In this document: in pieces, positions 1-4,836 of the stretch | Numbering within the stretch: position 1 is the stretch's first letter | Layout: the number at the start of each line of letters is the position of its first letter | Source of the DNA: Bacteroidota bacterium | GTDB taxonomy: Bacteria > Bacteroidota > Bacteroidia > Bacteroidales > Rikenellaceae | DNA length: 11,796 nt | NCBI GenBank assembly: GCA_023413645.1 | Contig: JAEZPN010000043.1 | Coordinates: 1-11,796 of the forward strand | Reading direction: 5' to 3' | Program-made: the position numbers and the translations under genes | The notes under the pieces: generated by a model | What the model saw: only the letters and a program-made list of their open reading frames with translations | Told to the model about the DNA's origin: nothing | Databases searched by the model: none

Positions 1-402
1 GTATCTCAGAAGATTGAGCAGGTACGCGTAGAGCGTCGTCCTTATCAGTTCACATACGAGGATGACCTCGGTGCACACTTCATGCACACTGAGACTTTCG
101 AGGAGATCAACATCGACAAGAAGCTCATCAACAACGCTGACCTCATGGCTGACGGTCAGATCGTTGAGGTTATGTTCCACACTGAGAAGGAGACCGTTCT
201 CTCGGCTGAGTTGCCCCCTATCGTTGACATGGAGGTTACTTACACTGAGCCAGGTGTTCGTGGCGATACCGCTTCGACAAACTCACTCAAGCCCGCTACA
301 GTAAACACTGGTGCTACTGTTAAGGTGCCTTTGTTCATCAACACTGGCGACAAGATCCGCGTTGATACTCGCACACGTGAGTACTACGAGCGTATCAAGT
401 AA
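1..402 (+). CDS. efp: Elongation factor P, C-terminal part (5' end outside window)
   Basis: The reading frame is open from base 1 and ends at TAA 400-402, giving 133 visible residues out of about 188 in a full EF-P. The visible part covers the two OB-fold domains (II and III). Family-typical segments are VRVERRPYQFTYED near the left edge, LMADGQIVEVMF, the domain II/III junction TYTEPGVRGDTAS, and the C-terminal GATVKVPLFINTGDKIRVDT ending in REYYERIK. EF-P binds ribosomes stalled at polyproline stretches and promotes peptide bond formation. The N-terminal KOW-like domain with its modified tip residue lies outside the window, so the modification type cannot be judged. The stop codon overlaps the first bases of a nested-hairpin repeat element that probably terminates the transcript. 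Confidence 0.96.
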   Translation, partial: VSQKIEQVRVERRPYQFTYEDDLGAHFMHTETFEEINIDKKLINNADLMADGQIVEVMFHTEKETVLSAELPPIVDMEVTYTEPGVRGDTASTNSLKPATVNTGATVKVPLFINTGDKIRVDTRTREYYERIK

Positions 403-529
403 TTTCTTGTGATAAGGGGTCATTCTCGACCTCTCAATTAATAGCCCGAATGGGAAATACATCGAAGTATGTCCCATCCGGGCTATTTTCATGTCGAGGC
501 CAAGCCTAACCCCTTCTGACAAGAAATTA
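400..529 (+). repeat. Nested-hairpin element, copy A, abutting the efp stop codon
   Basis: An imperfect long inverted repeat in several tiers. The outer arms are AATTTCTTGT (401-410) and ACAAGAAATT (519-528). Next come AAGGGGT (414-420) with ACCCCTT (509-515), then CTCGAC (425-430) with GTCGAG (493-498). The centre is a GC-rich hairpin at 440-487. The left end begins on the efp TAA stop, and a TA dinucleotide flanks both ends (400-401 and 528-529). Copies occur at 2297-2426 and, on the minus strand, at 10198-10328, with partial copies at 2433-2512 and 2528-2577. It could be a transcription terminator family, a MITE-like mobile element, or a mobile element recruited as a terminator. The sequence does not decide between these. 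Confidence 0.8.
440..490 (+). terminator. Core hairpin of copy A, probable efp terminator
   Basis: AATAGCCCG (440-448) pairs with CGGGCTATT (479-487). After one A/C mismatch, ATGGGA (450-455) pairs with TCCCAT (472-477). ATAC (457-460) pairs with GTAT (467-470) around a six-base loop. The 3' arm runs into TTTTC, a short U-tract, so this is a plausible intrinsic terminator 37 bases after the efp stop codon. Confidence 0.72.
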
Positions 530-539
530 GGGGCGTGGG

Positions 540-607
540 AATCTCCTTAACTAATTAGTAATGAGTAATGAGTAATTAGCAATTAGTAAAAGGAATTTAA
601 GGAGATT
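540..607. repeat. Inverted repeat enclosing short TAATTAGTAATGAG-type repeats
   Basis: AATCTCCTTAA (540-550) and TTAAGGAGATT (597-607) are perfect 11-base inverted repeats. Between them lies an AT-rich run made of reiterated TAATTAG / GTAATGA / GTAATTAG units (551-588). No coding potential is convincing here. It is probably a non-coding intergenic repeat, and the function is unknown. Confidence 0.6.
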
Positions 608-617
608 AAGGACGGCC

Positions 618-662
618 CTCCCTAAACTCCCTAAACTCCCTAAACTCCCTAAATTCCCTAAC
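618..662. repeat. 9-bp tandem repeat, CTCCCTAAA x 4 plus one degenerate unit
   Basis: Four exact copies of CTCCCTAAA occupy 618-653, followed by the diverged unit TTCCCTAAC at 654-662. On the minus strand the unit reads TTTAGGGAG. It sits in the gene-free spacer before purA. The 9-base period keeps reading phase, but the open frame across it on the minus strand lacks other protein-like features, so it is treated as a non-coding microsatellite that may vary between strains. Confidence 0.85.
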
Positions 663-666
663 CACC

Positions 667-723
667 CCTCGCTCAGGATAACAAAACACAGCGAGGAGAT
701 GCTTCGCTTTCGCTCAGCATGAC
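667..723. repeat. Intergenic hairpin repeat (CCTCGCT...AGCGAGG, ATGCT...AGCAT)
   Basis: CCTCGCT (667-673) and AGCGAGG (690-696) are inverted, and are followed directly by GATGCTTCGCTTTCGCTCAGCATGAC-type sequence whose ends ATGCT and AGCAT also pair. The 26 bases of spacing and GC-rich arms suggest a dispersed non-coding intergenic repeat. Only one copy is visible in the window, so its repeat status is inferred from its style and from its repeat-rich neighbours. Confidence 0.45.
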
Positions 724-736
724 ATACAGTGCGAAT

Positions 737-819
737 GAGATTGCCACGGCTTGTTCCAAGCCTCGCAATGACGATGACGGGAGGAGATTGCCACGAGCCT
801 AAAGGCTCTCGCAATGACG
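737..819. repeat. Two copies of a GAGATTGCCACG...CGCAATGACG hairpin repeat
   Basis: Copy 1 (737-773) and copy 2 (784-819) share the ends GAGATTGCCACG and TCGCAATGACG. ATTGC pairs with GCAAT at the base of each. The inner arms differ but stay paired: GGCTTG with CAAGCC in copy 1, and GAGCC with GGCTC in copy 2. Conserved pairing with different inner bases indicates that the palindromic structure is what is kept. Such near-identical non-coding palindromes are typical of dispersed intergenic repeats. No gene is apparent in 529-909 as a whole. Confidence 0.75.
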
Positions 820-909
820 GAGTACGGTGGCAATTCCCCGCCATTTACGCCACCATTTTACCACCAAAGCCAAAAATATCACAACCTGTTGATAACTTTA
901 AGTCTTTTA

Positions 910-943
910 TTTGGTAGAATATAAATAAATTTTACTACTTTTG
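910..943 (+). promoter_or_regulatory. purA promoter (Bacteroidota type)
   Basis: TACTTTTG at 936-943 fits the Bacteroidota -7 consensus TAnnTTTG. TTTG at 910-913 can serve as the -33 box with a 22-base gap, one or two bases longer than usual. Transcription would start around 948-952, giving a leader of about 65 bases before the purA ATG. Confidence 0.68.
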
Positions 944-954
944 TAGGCGTAAAT

Positions 955-992
955 TATGCCCGCGGGAGACCCCCACAATGGCGGGCAGCATA
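955..992 (+). promoter_or_regulatory. purA leader hairpin, possible cis-regulatory RNA
   Basis: TGCCCGC (957-963) pairs perfectly with GCGGGCA (981-987) around a 17-base loop containing GAGACCCCCAC. TATGC at 955-959 can alternatively pair with GCATA at 988-992. The hairpin lies between the promoter and the start codon in an otherwise A-rich leader. A similar GC-rich hairpin with AGACCCAC lies in the leader of the steroid operon (2719-2749). It matches no riboswitch class that I recognise. Confidence 0.5.
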
Positions 993-1015
993 AATGGCTA
1001 CAAAAAATTAAAACT

Positions 1016-2299
1016 ATGAGCAATACTTTGGTAGTTGTAGGCGCCCAGTGGGGCGACGAGGGAAAGGGTAAAATCACCGATTTCTATGCAGGCGATGCCG
1101 ACGTCGTAGTGCGCCATCAGGGTGGTAACAACGCTGGTCACACCATCGTCTTCGACGGCAAGAAGTTCGCATTGCAGTCTATACCCTCGGGAGTCTTCAA
1201 CCCCCACATCATAAACGTAATGGCTAACGGCATGGTCATCAACCCTGCATCGTTGGAGGAGGAGCTCGATCGCTTGCACAAGTCAGGCATCACCGATTAC
1301 AAGCTCTTCATCTCGGACCGTGCGGCATGCGTAATGCCCTATCATGCAATGCTTGATGGTGCATACGAGGCTCTCAAGGGTGGCCGCCAGATTGGCACAA
1401 CAAAGAAGGGTATCGGCCCAGCATACACCGACAAGTACAGCCGCGTGGGTATCCGCATGGGTGACCTCTTGAACAAAGAGTACTTCGCAGAGCGCCTTAA
1501 GGATGCTCTCGCACAGAAGAACATCGAGCTTCAGGCACTCGGCATGGAGCCCTGTGACTTCGAAACTATCTACAACCAGTACCTCGCATACGGTGAGAAG
1601 TTCCGCTCTATGATATGCGACACCTCGGTACTCCTCAACAAGCTCGTAGAAGAGGGCAAGAAAGTATTGTTCGAGGGTGCTCAGGGTGTTATGCTCTGCA
1701 TCGACCACGGCACATACCCCTTCGTGACATCGTCAAGTCCCACAGCAGCAAGCGTACCCGTAAACACAGGTCTCGCACCCCGCTATATTAACAACGTTAT
1801 GGGCGTGGCTAAGGCATACACAACACGTGTGGGCGAGGGTCCATTCCCCACAGAGCTCTTCGACGAGCGCGCAGACTACATCCGCGAGCGTGGCCACGAG
1901 TACGGCACAGTAACAGGTCGTCCCCGTCGTGTGGGTTGGTTGGATACCGTAATCCTCAACCACGTACGTCGCATAAGTGGTGTTAACTACCTATCGCTCA
2001 TGCTCTTCGACGTATTGTCTGGCCTCGAGAAGATTCGCATCTGCACAGGCTACAAACTCAATGGTGAGGCTATCGACTATGTGCCCTCGACAATCGCAGA
2101 CCTCGAGAAGGTAGAGGCTGAGTATATCGAGATGGATGGCTGGAGCGAGGACATTACAGGCATCAAGTCATATGACGAGTTGCCCGCAAATGCTAAGGCA
2201 TACATTGCGAAGCTCGAGGAGTTGACACGCACAGAGGTAGCTGTTGTATCTGTAGGTCCAGATCGTGAGCAGACTATTATTCGCAAGAACATCTTCTAA
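1016..2299 (+). CDS. purA: Adenylosuccinate synthetase
   Basis: Catalyses the GTP-dependent joining of IMP and aspartate to adenylosuccinate, the first committed step of AMP synthesis, in the cytosol. The protein is 427 residues, the usual PurA length. Visible family signatures are the N-terminal GTP-binding loop VVVGAQWGDEGKGK, the switch segment QGGNNAGHT, the IMP-binding region GTTKKGIGPAYTDK, FEGAQGVMLCIDHGTYPFVT, and the C-terminal guanine-binding end SVGPDREQTI. I chose ATG 1016 because the motif-bearing sequence begins directly there (MSNTLVVVGAQ). An in-frame ATG at 956 would add 20 residues, but these are encoded by the leader hairpin and lie almost on the expected transcription start. 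A Bacteroidota promoter sits at 936-943. The TAA stop overlaps hairpin element copy B. Confidence 0.98.
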   Translation: MSNTLVVVGAQWGDEGKGKITDFYAGDADVVVRHQGGNNAGHTIVFDGKKFALQSIPSGVFNPHIINVMANGMVINPASLEEELDRLHKSGITDYKLFISDRAACVMPYHAMLDGAYEALKGGRQIGTTKKGIGPAYTDKYSRVGIRMGDLLNKEYFAERLKDALAQKNIELQALGMEPCDFETIYNQYLAYGEKFRSMICDTSVLLNKLVEEGKKVLFEGAQGVMLCIDHGTYPFVTSSSPTAASVPVNTGLAPRYINNVMGVAKAYTTRVGEGPFPTELFDERADYIRERGHEYGTVTGRPRRVGWLDTVILNHVRRISGVNYLSLMLFDVLSGLEKIRICTGYKLNGEAIDYVPSTIADLEKVEAEYIEMDGWSEDITGIKSYDELPANAKAYIAKLEELTRTEVAVVSVGPDREQTIIRKNIF

Positions 2300-2426
2300 T
2301 TTCATGTGATAAGGGGTCATTCTCGACCTCTCAATTAATAGCCCGAATGGGAAATACGCTTAGTATGTCCCATCCGGGTTATTTTCATGTCGAGGCCAAG
2401 CCTAACCCCTTCTCACAAGAAATTTA
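2297..2426 (+). repeat. Nested-hairpin element, copy B, abutting the purA stop codon
   Basis: Nearly identical to copy A behind efp. The left end AATTTCATGTGATAAGGGGT starts on the purA TAA, the right end reads AACCCCTTCTCACAAGAAAT, and CTCGAC/GTCGAG arms lie inside. Differences from copy A fall mainly in the apical loop, plus one stem change (GGGCTATT to GGGTTATT) that turns a G-C pair into a G-T wobble. Keeping the fold while the loop diverges suggests selection on structure. TA occurs at both ends (2297-2298 and 2425-2426), possibly a target duplication, though AT-rich flanks weaken this. Confidence 0.8.
2337..2386 (+). terminator. Core hairpin of copy B, probable purA terminator
   Basis: AATAGCCCG (2337-2345) pairs with CGGGTTATT (2375-2383), followed by ATGGGA with TCCCAT and ATAC with GTAT around the five-base loop GCTTA. 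TTTTC follows the 3' arm. It lies 37 bases past the purA stop, the same offset as in copy A. Confidence 0.7.
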
Positions 2427-2432
2427 CAACAT

Positions 2433-2577
2433 CAACGGTTGTACATCATGGTACTACCCATCCGGGGATTTTTCATATCATCACCACATCTGCACCACTC
2501 TGACAAGAAATTGAGAGTGCAAGCGGGAAGGGGTCTCTTGTGATGGACAAAGCCTAACCCCTTCTCACAAGAAATTT
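2433..2577 (+). repeat. Two defective copies (C and D) of the nested-hairpin element
   Basis: Copy C (2433-2512) has a core hairpin GGTTGTAC (2437-2444) / GTACTACC (2451-2458), then CCCATCCGGGGATTTTTCAT, and a right end CTGACAAGAAATT identical to that of copy A. It lacks a normal left arm. Copy D (2528-2577) lacks the core. AAGGGGT (2528-2534) joins almost directly to the right-end sequence AGCCTAACCCCTTCTCACAA, which repeats copy B exactly. The arrangement looks like successive insertions or deletions behind copy B. Nothing coding is visible in 2300-2773. Confidence 0.65.
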
Positions 2578-2603
2578 ATATCCTTTGGGGTGGGTGGCAT
2601 TTC

Positions 2604-2635
2604 TTGACAAAAGCGTCAAAAGGACTAAAGCTTTA
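2604..2635. promoter_or_regulatory. Paired palindromes upstream of the steroid operon, candidate operator
   Basis: TTGAC (2604-2608) and GTCAA (2615-2619) form an inverted repeat. They are followed by the perfect 10-base palindrome TAAAGCTTTA (2626-2635). They lie about 55-85 bases before the -7 box of the steroid operon, where an activator or repressor could bind. No regulator gene lies in the window, so this rests on symmetry and position only. Confidence 0.3.
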
Positions 2636-2688
2636 ATCTCTTTGCACTCTAAAATAATCCGAAATATACCAATTACGATTTTTTTTGC

Positions 2689-2696
2689 TATCTTTG
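2689..2696 (+). promoter_or_regulatory. Promoter -7 box of the steroid-type operon
   Basis: TATCTTTG is an exact TAnnTTTG match. No clear TTG occurs at the expected -33 spacing (about 2664-2670 reads ATATACC), so the promoter may be weak or activator-dependent. A T-run at 2679-2686 precedes it. The leader to ATG 2774 would be about 70 bases. Confidence 0.62.
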
Positions 2697-2718
2697 CGCA
2701 AATTTGTATTTATATAGG

Positions 2719-2749
2719 TATGCGCGGGCGTGTGCAAGACCCACGTATA
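2719..2749 (+). promoter_or_regulatory. Leader hairpin of the steroid-type operon
   Basis: TATGCGCGGG (2719-2728) pairs with CCCACGTATA (2740-2749), with one mismatch and one wobble, around an 11-base loop. The 3' side carries AAGACCCAC, resembling GAGACCCCCAC in the purA leader. It may be a cis-acting RNA element or may simply stabilise the 5' end of the mRNA. Confidence 0.45.
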
Positions 2750-2773
2750 GCAATTTAACCAAACTTAGAACAC

Positions 2774-3550
2774 ATGCTTTTAGACATCATCAGTTCATTC
2801 GAGGGTTACTACAACACCTTCCTTATCGTAATGGCCATAATTGCGGTATTCGTATTCATCGCCCTCTACTTCGTTGAGGCGGGATATGGCTACCTCTTCA
2901 ACCCCAAGTTCGGCTTCCCCGTGCCCAACAAGGTGGCATGGGTACTTATGGAGTGCCCCGTGTTCTTCGCCATGGCGATACTATGGTGGATGTCTGACGT
3001 GCGCTTCGAGGCGGCACCCCTCGCACTATTTGCGATATTCCAGTTGCACTACTTCCAGCGCTCGTTCATCTTCCCCTTGCTTATCCGCGGCAACTCTAAG
3101 ATGCCTGTAGGTATTATGCTAATGGGTATGATATTCAACACGCTAAATGCCGTGATGCAGGGCTGCTGGATATTCTACTACGGCGACTACGAAGGCTGGA
3201 TGTCGAAGCCATACTTCTACATTGGCGCTATGGTCTTCCTCTTTGGTTTCATCACAAACCTACACTCGGACTACGTCATCCGCAACCTACGCAAGCCTGG
3301 CGACACCAAGCACTACATCCCAAAGGGCGGCATGTTCAAGTACGTGTCGTCGGCCAACTACTTCGGTGAGTTCATGGAGTGGGTAGGCTTCGCCATTGCC
3401 TCATGGTCTTGGGCAGGTGTGGTCTTCGCGATGTGGACATTTGCCAACCTCGGTCCCCGCTCGGCATCGCTCTACAAGCGCTACGAGAAGGAGTTTGGCG
3501 AGGAGTTTACCGAGCTTAAGCGTAAGCGCATCCTCCCCTTCATCTACTAA
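2774..3550 (+). CDS. Steroid 5-alpha-reductase family membrane protein
   Basis: A 258-residue integral membrane protein, close to the length of animal SRD5A1/2 (254-259), with about six or seven hydrophobic segments (roughly residues 15-38, 55-73, 82-90, 110-135, 147-163, 205-226). The family C-terminal half is clear: NLHSDYVIRNLRKPGD (162-177), YIPKGGMFKYVSSANYFGEF (181-200) and MEWVGFA (201-207), ending in RILPFIY. E60 and Y93, in LMECP and LHYFQRS, match the catalytic Glu/Tyr pair of SRD5A2, and N162, D166, R173, N195 and E199 match NADPH-site positions. The expected reaction is NADPH-dependent reduction of a delta4-3-ketosteroid to the 5-alpha product. It is first in an operon with an ene-reductase and an SDR, which favours a bile acid or steroid hormone substrate. 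The broader family also includes lipid enoyl reductases and sterol reductases, so the substrate is inferred. Confidence 0.88.
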   Translation: MLLDIISSFEGYYNTFLIVMAIIAVFVFIALYFVEAGYGYLFNPKFGFPVPNKVAWVLMECPVFFAMAILWWMSDVRFEAAPLALFAIFQLHYFQRSFIFPLLIRGNSKMPVGIMLMGMIFNTLNAVMQGCWIFYYGDYEGWMSKPYFYIGAMVFLFGFITNLHSDYVIRNLRKPGDTKHYIPKGGMFKYVSSANYFGEFMEWVGFAIASWSWAGVVFAMWTFANLGPRSASLYKRYEKEFGEEFTELKRKRILPFIY

Positions 3551-3580
3551 TGAATTAGACACAAACAACTATATAACACC

Positions 3581-4828
3581 ATGGAAAACAAGAAGAGACT
3601 CGAAGAGTCGAAGTTGTTCACTCCCTACAAAATAGGAAGCGTAACATTGCGAAACCGCGTAATACGTTCCGCAGCATTTGAGTCTATGGGTAAGGACTTC
3701 GCTCCCACCCAGCAGCTCAAGGACTACCACGTAAGCGTGGCACGTGGCGGTGTCGGCATGACTACCGTTGCCTACGCCTCAATCAACCGTAGCGGCATCT
3801 CGTTTAACAAGCAGTTGTGGCTGCGCGACGAGATTGTCCCCGCGCTCCGCGACCTTACAGACGCTGTACACAACGAGGGTGCAGCTGTAGGCATACAGCT
3901 TGGTCACTGCGGTAACATGACACACTGGTCAACAGCGGGTAGCTTCCCCGTATCGGCCTCTAACGGCTTCAACCTCTACTCGCCCACCTTCCACCGCCGC
4001 ATGTCACACGCCGAGATTCGACAGTTCGCTAAGGACTTCGGCACTGCAGTGGAGACAGCATACAATGCGGGCTTCGACTCTGTGGAGGTACACGCAGGCC
4101 ATGGCTACCTTATCTCGCAGTTCCTCTCACCCTATACCAACCACCGTCACGATGAGTTTGGTGGCTCACTGCAGAACCGCATGCGCTTTATGAACATGTG
4201 CTTGGAGGAGGTAATGGAGGCAGCACGCAAGCGCGGCATGGGCGTCTTGGTTAAGCACAACATGGAGGATGGCTTCAAGCGCGGTATCCAGGTACCTGAG
4301 TCTATCGAGATAGCAAAGCAGATTGAGACCTTCGGTGTCGATGGCATCGTGCTCTCATCGGGCTTCGTATCTAAGGCCCCTATGGCTGTTATGCGTGGCC
4401 GCATCCCCACAAAGACCATGGGCTACTACATGGGTTGGAACGAGTGGCTTCAGAAGATCGTCGTATCGCTCTTCGGTCAGTGGCTCATCAAGCAGTACGA
4501 CTTCGAGGAGTGCTACTTCTTGGAGAACGCTAAGAAGTTCCGCGAGGCATTGAAGGGTCCGTTGGTATATGTTGGTGGTCTTGTATCACGCGAGGGCATC
4601 GAGAAGGTGTTGGACGAGGGCTTCGAGCTCGTGCAGATGGCACGCGCCTTGGTCAACGACCCCGCCTTTGTCAATAAGCTCAAGGCTGGCGACATGGCTA
4701 CACGCAGCGGCTGCGACCACCGCGACTACTGCATGGCACGTATGTATTCGGTAGATATGCAGTGCTGCCACAACTGCAAGGAGCACATCCCCGAGCGCTT
4801 GTGGAAGGAGATTAACTCTATTAAGTAA
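3581..4828 (+). CDS. Old Yellow Enzyme family flavin ene-reductase, candidate 3-oxo-delta4-steroid 5-beta-reductase
   Basis: An FMN TIM-barrel of 415 residues. Visible landmarks are LFTPYKIGSVTLRNRVIRSA (12-31), QLGHCG (106-111), the catalytic HAGH pair H171/H174 in VEVHAGHGYLISQFLSPYTN, DEFGGSLQNRMRF (191-203), and the FMN-phosphate site VGGL (331-334) with MARALVNDP (353-361). It stops after a Cys-rich tail and lacks the second FAD/NAD(P) domain of long members such as BaiCD or 2,4-dienoyl-CoA reductase. The tail cysteines C378, C384, C395, C396 and C399 do not follow the usual CxxCxxxC-x11-C 4Fe-4S spacing. An aromatic, amphipathic insert at about 282-312 could touch the substrate or membrane. 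Lying 30 bases after a 5-alpha-reductase homologue and 8 before an SDR, it best fits the 5-beta-reductase slot of bile acid clusters. Another ene substrate is possible. Confidence 0.85.
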   Translation: MENKKRLEESKLFTPYKIGSVTLRNRVIRSAAFESMGKDFAPTQQLKDYHVSVARGGVGMTTVAYASINRSGISFNKQLWLRDEIVPALRDLTDAVHNEGAAVGIQLGHCGNMTHWSTAGSFPVSASNGFNLYSPTFHRRMSHAEIRQFAKDFGTAVETAYNAGFDSVEVHAGHGYLISQFLSPYTNHRHDEFGGSLQNRMRFMNMCLEEVMEAARKRGMGVLVKHNMEDGFKRGIQVPESIEIAKQIETFGVDGIVLSSGFVSKAPMAVMRGRIPTKTMGYYMGWNEWLQKIVVSLFGQWLIKQYDFEECYFLENAKKFREALKGPLVYVGGLVSREGIEKVLDEGFELVQMARALVNDPAFVNKLKAGDMATRSGCDHRDYCMARMYSVDMQCCHNCKEHIPERLWKEINSIK

Positions 4829-4836
4829 ATTCGGCT

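Noticed and set aside
540..820. CRISPR array in the repeat-rich spacer.
   Set aside because: The repeats are of different types, with no regular repeat-spacer alternation and no cas genes.
551..844. A 97-codon open frame on the minus strand across the efp-purA spacer.
   Set aside because: It is composed of the tandem 9-mers and palindromic repeats; the translation is repetitive (LGSLGSLGSLG) with no protein-like signature.
885..897. TTATCAACA (minus strand), one mismatch from a DnaA box.
   Set aside because: It is a single isolated site with no second box or AT-rich unwinding region arranged as an origin.
956..1015. Upstream in-frame ATG that would lengthen PurA by 20 residues.
   Set aside because: It lies almost at the predicted transcription start, the added residues are encoded by the leader hairpin, and family homology begins at the ATG at 1016.
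955..1015. Known riboswitch (preQ1 or purine type) in the purA leader.
   Set aside because: The conserved loops and junction bases of those classes are not present; only a simple hairpin is visible.
3581..4828. Assignment as BaiCD/BaiH or 2,4-dienoyl-CoA reductase.
   Set aside because: At 415 residues it lacks the C-terminal FAD/NAD(P) domain, and its cysteine spacing does not match the canonical cluster motif.
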